A stretch of 64,000 nt of DNA. Source: Nitrosomonas sp. (lineage in GTDB: Bacteria; Pseudomonadota; Gammaproteobacteria; Burkholderiales; Nitrosomonadaceae). Positions 10,754 to 20,731 of this stretch are shown piece by piece. A program made the translations under genes and the position numbers. How positions within the stretch are numbered: position 1 is the first letter of the stretch; every line of letters starts with the position of its first letter. Below the pieces are notes generated by a model. It saw nothing but the letters and a program-made list of their open reading frames with translations. It searched no databases and was not told the DNA's origin. The DNA is taken from assembly GCA_017984435.1 (NCBI GenBank), contig JAGNZK010000009.1:1-64000 (forward strand). The letters run 5' to 3'.

Positions 10754-11139
10754 CCTATATTAATCAATATGGCTTGCAGGAACGAATTAAGACACGCGAA
10801 ACTAATATCTGGAATAATCATTGGCCTTCCGCTGATCTACATTTTTACTCAAACATTTATCACGACTGGTTACCGGAAAAGTGCCACTTCCTGACTGCAA
10901 AAAGCTTCGATAGCCTTGAATCGGGCGGACGCATCATCATCCATGAAATGCTTTATGATGATCAGAAAACAGGCCCTTTTGCCCCCGCAGCATTCAGTAT
11001 GATGATGATGGGCTGGACCGAAGGCAAGCAATACTCCGGTTTGGAATTATCAACGATGCTCAAGGAAATTGGATTTGAGGAAATTCAAATCCATAAAGCT
11101 TTTAGTTACTACAGCATCGTAACCGGCCGTAAATCTTAG
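10754..11139 (+). pseudogene. 3' remnant of an O-methyltransferase-like gene
   Basis: The C-terminal 120-odd residues of an S-adenosylmethionine-dependent methyltransferase. DLHFYSNIYHDW, SLESGGRIIIHEML and the closing ITGRK-like end (SIVTGRKS) are typical of the methyltransferase family 2 C-terminus. The N-terminal dimerisation and cofactor-binding parts are gone; the frame runs back into the IS right end without a proper start (only a TTG at 10774). Together with the SRPBCC remnant this marks two genes broken by one insertion/deletion event. Confidence 0.75.
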
Positions 11140-11198
11140 CTTTGTTAGTCACCCTATTTGCGATTAAGTATCGGATTAAAGTTTACTTTTTGCTGATA

Positions 11199-12296
11199 TT
11201 AATTGACAGCACCAACGGAACTACCCACCTGCGCAGCAAGATCCATAGCAAGACTTTTGAGTGTGTCGACATCATCAAGTCCATCAAGGAATCGTTGCGG
11301 AATACCGGATAAACCTACCTGGGCGCCAACAAGTGCTCCGGTGAGAATGGCGCGGGCCTGATTCTGCCCTCCACCATTAACAGCATGCAACACAGCGGAC
11401 TCAAAATCATCCCGGAAGCGAGCAGCAAGATAATAAGCGGCGGGTAGCTGATGATAAATAGCACAGGGCATACCATAAACAATCGATACCTTCCACGCCG
11501 GCTCTATGCGTATATCTGGATCCGCCGCGGCCTCAGCCATGTAGGACGGTGTGAGCAGCGCATCCGGTGAAGCAAATCGACCGGCGCGTGACGGATCGGG
11601 ATCACCTGGACGCGGTGGTTGCAAATCGGCAAAAGTGACGGCATGAAAGGGCAGCTTTCCGGTTTTCACCAGTTTCATGAGTTTCCCCGACAATGCCTTA
11701 TCAAACGCATGCCCCTGCACCAGCAGACCAAGTACTGCCGCATAAGCAACAGTCATCGAGATTACGGTATCATCGACCTGAGTAAGGCGCGTATTATTTG
11801 CCACTGCGGTAGCCAGTTCAGCGGGTTGAAACGCATAGCGGACAGCGAGGGCTAGTATGCGCTCAATCGCTTCAGTATCATCCGCATGACCACCGGTTTG
11901 ACCCCATGGCAATTTTTGCTCCACACGCCGCCGCCATGCTTCCCGAATTGACTGACTGGTGTAACCGCCCGGCCCACCCATCGGGGTACCATCAACAAAT
12001 GGAAAGAGTTCCTCATCCATGCGACGGCAAAAATCCACCTCATTATATTCACCATGTTCAATCAGGGAACGGAGCATGAGTGTGAGAATAATACCTGCTT
12101 GAGAGAGTTGGCCTGCCTTACGTCCGCTATGATAGCGGTCGGGTTTGGGATCGGTATAGGTAGTAATCCACTCATCGTAATCACGCCGCAATTCAGCGAG
12201 ATCGTAATACCAATGAGGGCCGAGAGCCAGCGCATCGCCGATAAAAGCGCCCATAATAGCTCCGGCGGCGCGCTGTTGAGTCATCGTATCCGGCAT
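11199..12296 (-). CDS. ADP-ribosylglycohydrolase family protein
   Basis: A 365-residue protein of the DraG/ARH family, whose members remove ADP-ribose from arginine or related groups. Family metal-site motifs are visible: GAFIGDALALGPHWYYD near residue 15, GGHADDTEAIERIL in the middle, and QVDDTVISMTVAYA. A GGAGG ribosome site precedes the ATG at 12296. No ADP-ribosyltransferase partner such as DraT and no nif gene is nearby, so the substrate is unknown; it need not be a nitrogenase regulator. It stands between the methyltransferase remnant and folE2 on the same strand as folE2 but 55 bases downstream of it. Confidence 0.88.
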   Translation of the reverse strand: MPDTMTQQRAAGAIMGAFIGDALALGPHWYYDLAELRRDYDEWITTYTDPKPDRYHSGRKAGQLSQAGIILTLMLRSLIEHGEYNEVDFCRRMDEELFPFVDGTPMGGPGGYTSQSIREAWRRRVEQKLPWGQTGGHADDTEAIERILALAVRYAFQPAELATAVANNTRLTQVDDTVISMTVAYAAVLGLLVQGHAFDKALSGKLMKLVKTGKLPFHAVTFADLQPPRPGDPDPSRAGRFASPDALLTPSYMAEAAADPDIRIEPAWKVSIVYGMPCAIYHQLPAAYYLAARFRDDFESAVLHAVNGGGQNQARAILTGALVGAQVGLSGIPQRFLDGLDDVDTLKSLAMDLAAQVGSSVGAVN

Positions 12297-12351
12297 GCAC
12301 CACCTCCTCTAACAGGTCGTTGACTAAGACGGCTACTCAGGAATTACGTAA

Positions 12352-13158
12352 TTATTGGCGGCGTTTCTTATCGCTCTCAATCAGTGCGTACGCTGAATGA
12401 TTATGAATAGACTCAAAATTCTCAGACTCGACCACATAGGCGTCAATACGCATATCGTGATTCAGCACTTCCGCAATATCTCTTACGATATCTTCCACAA
12501 ATTTGGGATTATCATACGCCTTCTCAGTCACATATTTTTCATCCGGCCGTTTCAGCAGACCGTAAAGCTCACACGACGCATTACTCTCGGCAATTCGGAT
12601 AATATCTTCGATCCATACAAAACTGTTGGTACGTACCGAAATAGTGACATGCGAACGTTGGTTATGTGCACCGTAATTGGATATTTTCTTGGAACACGGA
12701 CATAAGCTGGTGACCGGCACAACAACTTTCATGGTAAAGAGATATTCACCATTTTTAATCTCACCGATGAATGTCACTTCATAGTCCAATAAACTTCTGA
12801 CTTGAGAAACAGGGGCGGATTTATTGATGAAATAAGGGAATGTCATCTCAATATGGCCCGAATCCGTTTCCAATTTCTCGATCATTTCCCGCAAAATTAC
12901 CTGGAATGACTCAACAGAAATTTCGCGTTCATGACTATTGAGTATTTCGACAAAGCGAGACATGTGCGTGCCTTTGAAATTATGCGGCAAATTCACATAC
13001 ATATTAAAAACTGCAATGGTATGCTGCATCCCGCCATCCTTGTCAGCGACAATCACAGGATGACGTATGGCCTTAATCCCTACCCTGTCGATTGCAATAC
13101 GCCGGGTATCGGGTGAACTTTGCACATCCTCAATAGGCAAGTCTATTTGTTTATTCAT
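12352..13158 (-). CDS. folE2: GTP cyclohydrolase I, FolE2 type
   Basis: Enzyme of 268 residues converting GTP to 7,8-dihydroneopterin triphosphate, the first step of folate and queuosine-type pathways. FolE2 is the alternative family that does not depend strictly on zinc. The conserved segment [20 protein letters not shown] holds the catalytic Cys-His pair, and IGIKAIRHP-like text near residue 28 ([12 protein letters not shown]) is characteristic. GGAGAGAG precedes the ATG. In other bacteria folE2 is often under zinc (Zur) control; I do not see a clear Zur box in the 190 bases upstream, which instead hold a palindromic repeat. Confidence 0.95.
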   Translation of the reverse strand: MNKQIDLPIEDVQSSPDTRRIAIDRVGIKAIRHPVIVADKDGGMQHTIAVFNMYVNLPHNFKGTHMSRFVEILNSHEREISVESFQVILREMIEKLETDSGHIEMTFPYFINKSAPVSQVRSLLDYEVTFIGEIKNGEYLFTMKVVVPVTSLCPCSKKISNYGAHNQRSHVTISVRTNSFVWIEDIIRIAESNASCELYGLLKRPDEKYVTEKAYDNPKFVEDIVRDIAEVLNHDMRIDAYVVESENFESIHNHSAYALIESDKKRRQ

Positions 13159-13260
13159 ATTTCTCTCTCCTGTGCAACGAAGAATTCTTGGTAAACAATC
13201 AAATCAAACACCAACTTCAGATCAAAATTAATGTTGTTGCAGAAAGAATAGACATGAGCG

Positions 13261-13337
13261 ATCTCTAAAAATTCAAAGTCCAACAAGTCAAGGCGCAAGC
13301 AACAAAGCATCGTAGCGAAGTTTGGATTTTTAGAGAT
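13261..13337. repeat. Imperfect palindromic repeat between dxs and folE2
   Basis: Arms at 13261-13277 (atctctaaaaattcaaa) and 13321-13337 (tttggatttttagagat) pair at 16 of 17 positions around a 43-base centre containing caaggcgcaagcaac. The overall plan, with long arms around a caaggc-type core, recurs at 23920-24059 and 58642-58787, so the three may form one interspersed family. A transcript in either direction would fold into a long hairpin that could also act as a terminator. Confidence 0.65.
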
Positions 13338-13348
13338 ATCCATAAAGG

Positions 13349-15193
13349 TTACTCAGGCAGCATTGATCGCACTGATTTAATCAGTCCATTTTTATCTAAT
13401 CCACAATCTGCAAGCATTTGCGCATGATCACCTTGATCTATAAAAACATCCGGCAATCCTAAATGTAGTACTTTGACATTAATTCTCTGACTGTTCAGTG
13501 ATTCTGCGACAGCGCTGCCCGCTCCGCCCATCACGGTATTTTCTTCCACAGTCACTAACAAATCATGGCTATCCGCCAAGGATGCTACCAGATAGTCATC
13601 TAGCGGCTTGATGAAACGCATATTAGCCACCGTTGCGTTAAGCACTTCTGCAGCTTCCAGGCACGGTGTCAGCATACTGCCAAAAGCCAGGAAAGCAACT
13701 TTCTCCCCTTGGCGCCGAATTTCACCCCGGCCGACAGGCAATGCCTGCATTTCTTTTTGTATCGGCACACCCGGTCCGCCGCCTCTTGGATAACGTACCG
13801 CGGATGGCGTATCCAGTTTAAAAGCAGTATATAACATTTGCCTACATTCATTTTCATCTGCAGGCGCCATGACGGTCATATTTGGAATACAACGCAAATA
13901 GGATAAATCAAAACTACCCGCATGTGTCGGACCATCCGCCCCCACCAAACCGGCCCGGTCGATGGCAAATACAACCGGTAGATTTTGGATGGCGACATCA
14001 TGAATCAATTGATCATACGCGCGCTGTAAAAAGGTCGAGTAAATCGCCACAACCGGCTTTAAACCATCGCATGCCGCACCTGCGGCAAATGTCACGGCAT
14101 GTTGCTCAGCAATACCTACGTCAAAGTAGCGGTCAGGATACTCCTGTGAAAAACGCACCAAACCTGATCCTTCACGCATTGCCGGGGTGACACCGATCAA
14201 ACGCGAGTCCTGCGCAGCCATATCACACAACCAGTCGCCAAATATTTTTGTATAAGCAGGCTTTCCGGCCGATTTAGTGACAATTCCTTTTTTCGGATCA
14301 AACTTACCAACACCGTGGTACAGAATCGGATCCTCTTCAGCCACTTTGTAACCGGCGCCTTTACGGGTAACCACATGTAGAAACTGCGGACCATCCAAGA
14401 GTTTGATATTGTTCAGCGTAGTAATCAACACATCCAAATCATGACCATCAATCGGACCAATGTAATTAAATCCGAATTCCTCAAATAAAGTACCCGGCGT
14501 TACCATGCCTTTGACATGTTCTTCAGCGCGTTTAGCCAATTCCAGCATCGGTGGCACGACTCCCAGCACTTTTTCGCCGGCACGCCGCGCCGTCGCATAA
14601 AACCGCCCGGACATCAGCTTAGCCAGATAGTTGTTGAGCGCCCCGACCGGCCGTGATATCGACATGTCGTTATCATTCAGGATAACCAGCAAATTGGCAT
14701 CCATCACACCAGCGTTATTGAGTGCTTCAAACGCCATGCCCGCACTCATGGCGCCATCACCGATAATAGCCACCGCACGCCTGTCCGTTTTGTTCAATCG
14801 CGCAGCAACCGCCATACCTAATGCGGCACTAATGGAAGTACTGGAGTGCGCAGTGCCGAACGCATCATATTCACTCTCATCGCGGCGTGGAAATCCAGCG
14901 ACACCGCCGTGCATGCGCAGCTTGCACATACCGTCCCGCCGGCCTGTCAGAATTTTGTGCGCATAAGTCTGATGACCCACATCCCAAACAAGTTGGTCAT
15001 ACGGGGTATTAAAAACATAATGCAAAGCGATGGTCAACTCGACTGTGCCCAGATTGGAAGACAGATGTCCGCCGGTTTTCGCGACCGATTCGATCAGAAA
15101 GTTACGTAACTCCTTGGCAAACTGGGGTAGTTTCTTTTGCTCCAGCTCACGTAACTGAGAGGGGGCATTAATGGTATCTAACAATGGGTACAT
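13349..15193 (-). CDS. dxs: 1-deoxy-D-xylulose-5-phosphate synthase
   Basis: Thiamine-diphosphate enzyme of 614 residues that condenses pyruvate and glyceraldehyde-3-phosphate, the entry step of the MEP isoprenoid pathway. The N-terminal domain shows [19 protein letters not shown], the cofactor motif [18 protein letters not shown] and HSSTS. The middle domain shows [16 protein letters not shown] with the catalytic Glu, and the transketolase C-terminal domain closes the chain. It lies 281 bases downstream of ispA on the same strand, the usual xseB-ispA-dxs order, so it supplies the isoprenoid units that IspA elongates. Confidence 0.97.
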   Translation of the reverse strand: MYPLLDTINAPSQLRELEQKKLPQFAKELRNFLIESVAKTGGHLSSNLGTVELTIALHYVFNTPYDQLVWDVGHQTYAHKILTGRRDGMCKLRMHGGVAGFPRRDESEYDAFGTAHSSTSISAALGMAVAARLNKTDRRAVAIIGDGAMSAGMAFEALNNAGVMDANLLVILNDNDMSISRPVGALNNYLAKLMSGRFYATARRAGEKVLGVVPPMLELAKRAEEHVKGMVTPGTLFEEFGFNYIGPIDGHDLDVLITTLNNIKLLDGPQFLHVVTRKGAGYKVAEEDPILYHGVGKFDPKKGIVTKSAGKPAYTKIFGDWLCDMAAQDSRLIGVTPAMREGSGLVRFSQEYPDRYFDVGIAEQHAVTFAAGAACDGLKPVVAIYSTFLQRAYDQLIHDVAIQNLPVVFAIDRAGLVGADGPTHAGSFDLSYLRCIPNMTVMAPADENECRQMLYTAFKLDTPSAVRYPRGGGPGVPIQKEMQALPVGRGEIRRQGEKVAFLAFGSMLTPCLEAAEVLNATVANMRFIKPLDDYLVASLADSHDLLVTVEENTVMGGAGSAVAESLNSQRINVKVLHLGLPDVFIDQGDHAQMLADCGLDKNGLIKSVRSMLPE

Positions 15194-15301
15194 TCAAAAC
15201 CTGAAAATAAAAAAGTGATAAATAATCTTAGAAAATGTAGCTGAACAAGATAAAGTGTATAGTCTCTTAGATACAGAAAAAGGCGTAAAGACATTAACTG
15301 G

Positions 15302-15403
15302 TTATTCCATTTCAGAAAGTTGCAACGCTGCCTCTGTATTCAAAAAACTACGCAATTCGCCTTGTCGCGGATTTACCCAAATGATGAAACAACCCAACAA
15401 CAT
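15302..15403 (-). CDS. Possible 33-residue membrane-type microprotein
   Basis: In the 281-base gap between ispA and dxs a short frame runs from the ATG at 15403 to the TAA at 15302. It begins MLLGCFIIWVNPRQGELRSF, with a short hydrophobic start and a polar tail. There is no clear ribosome site. It may be a real small gene of the dxs operon or chance; the rest of the gap (15194-15301 and 15404-15474) shows nothing I can name. Confidence 0.22.
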   Translation of the reverse strand: MLLGCFIIWVNPRQGELRSFLNTEAALQLSEME

Positions 15404-15474
15404 AAGAAAATAATTAGAATCATACCATTAATTATCTATTCGAGCGGTCAACTACGATAGTCTAAGACGATGAC

Positions 15475-16368
15475 CTAGAATTTACGCTTAATTATAAAAT
15501 CCGTTACCTGCCGTAATCTTAATGCAGCTTCACCGAAACTATCCAAAACCTGATCAGCATCATGCTGCAATTTCTCCGCCAATTCACGCGCTTGGCTCAC
15601 GCCCAGAATACTGACATAAGTGGGTTTATTATTCTCAGCATCTTTACCGGCGGTTTTACCCAATGTGGCCGTAGTTGCTTCGGCATCTAACAAATCATCA
15701 ACCACTTGAAACGCCAGCCCCACACATTTAGCAAAATGATCCAGCTTACTCAACTGATCATCATCCAAACGGCTATTGCAACGGGCACCTAACATCACAG
15801 CAGCACGAATCAACGCGCCGGTTTTATGGATATGCATAAACTCCAGTTCCGGCAGACTTAAAGTTTTGCCAACGCTGTCCAGATCAAAAGCCTGTCCTCC
15901 CGCCATGCCTCGCGAACCGGCCGCTAATGCCAACTGTGCAATCATCTGCAGTTGTATCTCCGGCGCATCGGTCAAGCGTTTCTCTGCCAATAATTCGAAA
16001 GCAAGCGTTTGCAAACTATCGCCCGTCAATAAAGCAGTGGCCTCATCAAATTCTATATGGCAGGTAGGCTTGCCGCGCCGCAACGTATCATCATCCATAC
16101 AAGGCAGATCATCATGCACCAAAGAATAGGCATGAATAAGTTCCACTGCTGCGGCTGCAACTGTTACGCGCCCAACATCCGCAAGCGCAAGCTCTCCGGC
16201 CGCAAAAGACAGGAGTGGACGTACCCGTTTCCCCCCACCCAGCACCGAATAACGCATGGCTTTATGTAATCGCTCAGGAATGCAATCTGCAGCAGGTAAT
16301 CTGGCTTCCAGGAATGTTTCGATACGTGCCTGACAACTATTGGTCCAATTCTGAAAATCAGCGGTCAT
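15475..16368 (-). CDS. ispA: Farnesyl diphosphate synthase
   Basis: Short-chain prenyltransferase of 297 residues making geranyl and farnesyl diphosphate from IPP and DMAPP. The first Asp-rich motif lies in DDLPCMDDDTLRRGKPT, the second is DDLLD (inside VVDDLLDAEATTATLGK), and GGGKRVRPLL marks the IPP-binding start. Its ATG overlaps the end of xseB by 11 bases, so the two are coupled. dxs follows downstream. Confidence 0.96.
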   Translation of the reverse strand: MTADFQNWTNSCQARIETFLEARLPAADCIPERLHKAMRYSVLGGGKRVRPLLSFAAGELALADVGRVTVAAAAVELIHAYSLVHDDLPCMDDDTLRRGKPTCHIEFDEATALLTGDSLQTLAFELLAEKRLTDAPEIQLQMIAQLALAAGSRGMAGGQAFDLDSVGKTLSLPELEFMHIHKTGALIRAAVMLGARCNSRLDDDQLSKLDHFAKCVGLAFQVVDDLLDAEATTATLGKTAGKDAENNKPTYVSILGVSQARELAEKLQHDADQVLDSFGEAALRLRQVTDFIIKRKF

Positions 16369-16621
16369 CTATGTCAGATCTTACAAAATTTTTTAACATA
16401 TCCGCCTCAAGTATCCTCACTTGTTGTTGTGCAACTTGCAGCTTGCCCTGACAATATTGCAATAATTCAGCACCGCGTTGATACGCCGAAAGAGAAGCTT
16501 CCAGCGACATTTGTCCTGTTTCCATAGCCGCCACTATTTTTTCCAATTCAGTCGATGCCGCTTCAAAACTCTCCGGTTGGACCGGCTGAGATAAAGCAGC
16601 ATTTTTAGAAGATTTAGTCAT
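16358..16621 (-). CDS. xseB: Exodeoxyribonuclease VII small subunit
   Basis: Small subunit of exonuclease VII, which degrades single-stranded DNA with XseA. I choose the ATG at 16621 (MTKSSKN...), giving 87 residues; a longer start at 16666 would add a hydrophobic stretch foreign to the family. The conserved helical hairpin reads SFEAASTELEKIVAAMETGQ followed by MSLEASLSAYQRG. No good ribosome site is seen before either start. It is the first gene of the xseB-ispA pair. Confidence 0.9.
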   Translation of the reverse strand: MTKSSKNAALSQPVQPESFEAASTELEKIVAAMETGQMSLEASLSAYQRGAELLQYCQGKLQVAQQQVRILEADMLKNFVRSDIDDR

Positions 16622-16978
16622 AAACAAAAACAAAACCAAATAGAAATTAAATGTTTCTATTAACAAAACAGATAAAAATAACGCAATTAACAGTATCAGG
16701 TCAATTCAAATTTAGTAATAACAGTTATTATCGCCCTCAAAGCGGAATGACGTTTATCTAAAAAACAGCATGCATCACTGCCTGCGTGTGGTTACAGATT
16801 CTTTTTATCAAAATAATTGATTGCAGTTTCCTCTATAACCGACTTTCAATTTTAGCCGTACGTAGCAACAATATTGATACATGAGCCTCACTATGGCAAG
16901 ATACAATTGCCGAGTGGCGGTATAAACATAGAAATCCCGCTTTGTATTTTCTTCTACAGTATTTAAATTGAGACGACC
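16622..16978. other. Divergent intergenic region upstream of xseB
   Basis: 357 AT-rich bases between xseB (minus) and a small membrane protein gene (plus). They presumably hold promoters for both directions, but I cannot single one out. Short minus-strand frames here show no codon or composition support. Confidence 0.35.
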
Positions 16979-17464
16979 TTGAACGAAAACATTGATCAAA
17001 TCGCTGGATATTTTGAAACCGTGCCTCTATGGCCATTCGTTTTGTTTGGCCTATTAGGACTAGTGGCTGTATTTGTTGAAATTCTCAATCGCAAACGCCG
17101 TGCCAATGCGATCGATAACTTCCGCTATACCATTGAGACAGAACTGATTGCTTTATATCCGAAGCATAAAGGTTGGCCCAGAGATATCAACACCTACCTT
17201 TGTTCCCGGTTACCCGAAATGCAGCAAAATTTCGAGGTTCTGCGCGTATTTATCCCGCAAGACCGACTACTTAGCTACAACACGGACTGGAATAACTTTC
17301 GTGATTTCTGCCGTACCATCACGGATGAAAAATGTGCCGTTGCAGAACAATCCTCACCATCCGATGGTACAGCCGGTACACAAAAAACCACCCACACGGA
17401 ACCGGATCCCAAAGAAGTTTTCCATAAACTTGTGGAAAATTTATTAAAACATACCAATCTATAA
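16979..17464 (+). CDS. Hypothetical single-helix membrane protein
   Basis: A 161-residue protein with a TTG start (MNENIDQIAGYFETV). Residues 17-36 form one membrane helix, followed by a basic stretch (NRKRRANAI) that should stay in the cytoplasm, then a folded-looking domain of about 90 residues and a disordered Ser/Thr/Asp-rich section before a short C-terminal helix. No family is recognised. The TTG has no strong ribosome site, so the start is uncertain by a few codons. It is separated from the next gene by 139 bases. Confidence 0.55.
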   Translation: MNENIDQIAGYFETVPLWPFVLFGLLGLVAVFVEILNRKRRANAIDNFRYTIETELIALYPKHKGWPRDINTYLCSRLPEMQQNFEVLRVFIPQDRLLSYNTDWNNFRDFCRTITDEKCAVAEQSSPSDGTAGTQKTTHTEPDPKEVFHKLVENLLKHTNL

Positions 17465-17603
17465 AAACTTCTTGGACCGATAGTAAATACACAACCACGC
17501 AATGGCTAAGAATCGGCACAACCAAATCTAATTAATTGAAATATTATCTGATATTGGATCACCAACCCACCGCATTATTGATCAAATTACCCGCTTATTT
17601 ATC

Positions 17604-18758
17604 ATGAACAAACAAGATAAGCCAGCCGGTTTTAACGCCGTCGTAGTACGCCCGGTCATATCTTATCGCGACATGGGAAAATTTATTGATGTGCCTTGGC
17701 ATGTCTATGCCAATGATCCGATGTGGGTACCGCCGTTACGCCTGGAGCGGCGCTTCCATTTCTCCCGTTTCAATCCTTTTTTTAAGCATGGCGAATGGCA
17801 GGCCTGGGTAGCATACCAAAATGGTCAACCGGTTGGACGAATCAGTGCGCAGATCGATTCCCTGCACCAGGAACGCTACGGTGCGGATAGAGGGCACTTT
17901 GGTCTGCTGGAATGTATCGACGACTCGGCAGTATGTGCTGCGCTGATGCTGCATGCGGAAGCATGGCTGGCATCCCGACAAATCCACCATGTCAGCGGCC
18001 CATTTAACCTTTCCATCAATCAGGAATGCGGTGTTCTGGTAGATGGTTTCAATACGCCTCCCGTTGTGATGATGCCCCATTCACCACGCTGGTATGGCTG
18101 CTTACTGGAACAACAAGGCTACCTTCCCGTAAAGGATTTACTGGCTTACTGGGTCAAAGTCGATTTTGAAATGCCTCGCGTCATGCAGGTTTTGATCAAT
18201 CGATTCTCTCCAAAAATAAAATTACGCACACTGAACCGTAATCAATTCGATGCAGAAATGGAAATGCTGCGGGATATCTTTAACGATGCTTGGTCTGAAA
18301 ACTGGGGGTTCATTCCCTTTACACAGGAAGAATTTGCTGAACTGGGCAGCAGCTTACGCCTGCTGTTGCCCGATGAATTCATTCAAGTGGCTGAAGTCGA
18401 TGGCAAGCCGGCGGCATTTATGGTGGGGTTACCCAATCTCAACGAAGTACTCAAAGAATTAGACGGTAGTTTATTTCCATTTGGCTGGCTCAAGATGATC
18501 AACAAAATCAGAAATCATCAGATCCGCACGGGCCGCATACCGCTAATGGGCGTACGCAAACAGTTTCACAACACGCCATTGGGCTTGGCATTGGCTTGTC
18601 TGGTTATTGATACGCCACGCCAAGCGGGGATCGCACGTGGCATACAAGAAGTTGAAATGTCATGGATACTGGAAGATAACGCCGCGATGCGTAGTATTCT
18701 CGACAGCATCGGCAGTAAACAATACAAACGCTACCGTATTTATGGAAAAACATTGTGA
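17604..18758 (+). CDS. GNAT-like acyltransferase-family protein
   Basis: A 384-residue protein belonging to a conserved bacterial group often labelled N-acetyltransferase. The N-terminal part contains WVPPLRLERRFHFSRFNPFF and VGRISAQID, the C-terminal part a GNAT-like end (GIQEVEMSWILEDNAAM) in which RGIQ.E.SWI.E.N resembles the acceptor side of the fold. The true substrate is unknown. Its stop overlaps the GTG start of the following nucleotidyltransferase, so the two work as a coupled pair, and the lptF/lptG pair follows. A role in envelope or lipid modification is only an inference from these neighbours. Confidence 0.7.
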   Translation: MNKQDKPAGFNAVVVRPVISYRDMGKFIDVPWHVYANDPMWVPPLRLERRFHFSRFNPFFKHGEWQAWVAYQNGQPVGRISAQIDSLHQERYGADRGHFGLLECIDDSAVCAALMLHAEAWLASRQIHHVSGPFNLSINQECGVLVDGFNTPPVVMMPHSPRWYGCLLEQQGYLPVKDLLAYWVKVDFEMPRVMQVLINRFSPKIKLRTLNRNQFDAEMEMLRDIFNDAWSENWGFIPFTQEEFAELGSSLRLLLPDEFIQVAEVDGKPAAFMVGLPNLNEVLKELDGSLFPFGWLKMINKIRNHQIRTGRIPLMGVRKQFHNTPLGLALACLVIDTPRQAGIARGIQEVEMSWILEDNAAMRSILDSIGSKQYKRYRIYGKTL

Positions 18759-19600
18759 ACGATGGATTAGATAAGAAGTCGGCGCGATTTGCTGCATTAG
18801 TTCTAGCCGCTGACCGCACCGCCCAGGATCCTATCACGCAACATACTGGCGCAGCTTGTAAGGCCTTCGCACCTGTTGGCGGGATTCCGATGGTTATCCG
18901 CGTTCTGGATACCCTGGCGGCCTGCGATCTGATCTCCACCATCATTCTTTGCGGACCACCCGAAGCCCTGCACATTCATTGCCCGGAATTAAAGCAGCGC
19001 ATTGCTTCAGGACAGGTAATCTGGCTGCCGAATCTGGATTCTCCCAGCCGTAGCGCTGAAAGCGGCCTCAGTCATGTGCCAAGCGATACACCGGTATTAT
19101 TAACCACCGCTGATCACGCTTTGCTCACACCCAATATCGTGCAAAGTTTTTTACGCGACTCTCTGACAACCCCATGTGACGCTACTGTCGGCATGATCAG
19201 TCAGCAAACGATCGCCACCGCATTTCCCGGCTCCAAGCGCACTGTCATACGGCTGCGCGACGGGGGGTTTTGTGGCTGCAATCTGTTCACTTTTAATCCA
19301 CAAGGACGGGCACTGGTCGGATTCTGGCGACAGGCTGAAGATTTGCGCAAACGCCCCTGGCGATTAATCGGTCAAGTACTTGGATTCAGAATGATACTTT
19401 CTTACCTGTTTGGGCGGCTAACACTACAGCGAGCGTTAGCCGCCGTATCGGAAAAATCAGGGGTAAAAATACAGGCCATCAAGCTCAACGATCCACGAGC
19501 CGGCGTAGATGTCGATAAAGTCGAAGATTTGGTGCTTGCTGAGTCAATAATCAATGGGAAACCACAGGCTTTTCACCATGACAATCCGTCTGTTGAGTGA
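18755..19600 (+). CDS. MobA-like nucleotidyltransferase (NTP transferase) protein
   Basis: A 281-residue protein with a Rossmann-like NTP-transferase fold. It starts with GTG overlapping the previous gene's TGA. The nucleotide loop is degenerate (LVLAADR in place of LAGGxGxRMG), but the Lys of ACKAFAPVGGIPMV, the TTADHALLTP metal-site segment and the second Asp region AGVDVDKVEDL are kept. A hydrophobic patch around residue 210-225 is unusual for MobA itself. It is not likely to be the molybdenum cofactor enzyme; a cytidylyl- or guanylyltransferase for a small phosphorylated alcohol or sugar is possible. Coupled with the GNAT-like gene. Confidence 0.7.
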   Translation: MNDGLDKKSARFAALVLAADRTAQDPITQHTGAACKAFAPVGGIPMVIRVLDTLAACDLISTIILCGPPEALHIHCPELKQRIASGQVIWLPNLDSPSRSAESGLSHVPSDTPVLLTTADHALLTPNIVQSFLRDSLTTPCDATVGMISQQTIATAFPGSKRTVIRLRDGGFCGCNLFTFNPQGRALVGFWRQAEDLRKRPWRLIGQVLGFRMILSYLFGRLTLQRALAAVSEKSGVKIQAIKLNDPRAGVDVDKVEDLVLAESIINGKPQAFHHDNPSVE

Positions 19601-19651
19601 TTTTCGCCCTTTGGTCAACAATTCTCGTCACAATATTGACCGGATAGTGAG

Positions 19652-20731
19652 ATGAAATTAGTCGAACGGTATATCGCCCGCGAAATACTCCTGCCTTTTA
19701 CGGTGGTCATCCTCATCCTGGTAGGTCTATTCGCCAGTTTCAGCAGTGCCCGCCTGCTGGCAGGTGCTGTTACCGAAACATTGGGAATCGCTGCCCTGCT
19801 CAAATTGGTACTCCTTAAAACTTTGATCGCACTGGAAGTACTCATTCCCATCGCACTCTATATTTCGGTCATTATCGGCCTCGGCAGACTCAACAAAGAT
19901 CAGGAACTGAGTGTCATTCGTTCTATCGGCGTCAGCGGCACACGCATTGTGCTCGCTGTACTAACGGTAGCGATACCGGTCGGTATCATCAGCGGCATGC
20001 TGTCATCCTATGTTCGTCCCTGGGCTTATGCGGAAAGTTATATTCTGGATGCACAGGCGGAGGCCGAGTTAAATACCAACCGCTTTCAGGCAGGACGTTT
20101 CTACGGCAGCGAAAAGAGCGGCAGGATTGTCTACGTACGCAGCAAGAATGAAGCCGATAAACAAATGGAAACTATTTTTCACTATATCAAAAAGCCAGAC
20201 AGCAGCGAAATTGTCATCGCCAAGCAAGCACACCAAATTCAACCAACAGCGACGGAACCCAGACCGCATATCCTGTTAACCGATGGCATGGTTTATCAAC
20301 TCAGCAACAAAGCCAGCATTGATGATGTCATTCAGTTCGAGAATATGACTTACTTTATTGATAATGATTATGTGTTGAATTACCGTCGCAAAGCGGCAGC
20401 CACCAGAACGCTTTGGGAATCCGATCAGCCGCGTGACATTGCGGAATTTCAATGGCGGATTTCCCGCCCGCTCGCCACCATCCTACTGGCCTTAATCGCT
20501 GTGACATTTATTCGCACCACGCCACGTCAGGATAAAACGGATCGAACTTATCTCATCGCAGCTCTGGTTTTCGCTGCCTATTATAATCTGACCGGACTGG
20601 CTAAAACCTGGGTCGAACAAGGTGTCATCGGCAGCATACCGGGCGTCTGGTGGCTATATCTATTCATGTTGGGAACACTTGGTACGTATGCATTATTATC
20701 CCAGCAAAAACAACTTTCACGACAACGATGA
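19652..20731 (+). CDS. lptF: LPS export permease LptF (YjgP/YjgQ family)
   Basis: Inner-membrane permease of 359 residues that with LptG and the ATPase LptB extracts lipopolysaccharide for transport to the outer membrane. The opening MKLVERYIAREILLPF is the family signature; three membrane helices lie N-terminally, a periplasmic beta-jellyroll domain occupies about residues 130-265, and three helices end the chain. Its TGA overlaps the ATG of lptG. The usual pepA neighbour is absent, so whether this is the only LptFG pair in the genome cannot be told from the window. Confidence 0.9.
   Translation: MKLVERYIAREILLPFTVVILILVGLFASFSSARLLAGAVTETLGIAALLKLVLLKTLIALEVLIPIALYISVIIGLGRLNKDQELSVIRSIGVSGTRIVLAVLTVAIPVGIISGMLSSYVRPWAYAESYILDAQAEAELNTNRFQAGRFYGSEKSGRIVYVRSKNEADKQMETIFHYIKKPDSSEIVIAKQAHQIQPTATEPRPHILLTDGMVYQLSNKASIDDVIQFENMTYFIDNDYVLNYRRKAAATRTLWESDQPRDIAEFQWRISRPLATILLALIAVTFIRTTPRQDKTDRTYLIAALVFAAYYNLTGLAKTWVEQGVIGSIPGVWWLYLFMLGTLGTYALLSQQKQLSRQR

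Noticed and set aside
11199-12296. DraG-type nitrogenase regulator
   Set aside because: The family fits, but no draT or nif genes are nearby, so the specific role is not supported.
13155-13343. A 62-residue minus-strand frame between dxs and folE2
   Set aside because: Much of it is the palindromic repeat translated; there is no ribosome site or family match.
18755-19600. MobA molybdenum-cofactor guanylyltransferase
   Set aside because: The nucleotide loop is degenerate and the neighbours are lipid-envelope genes, not cofactor genes.
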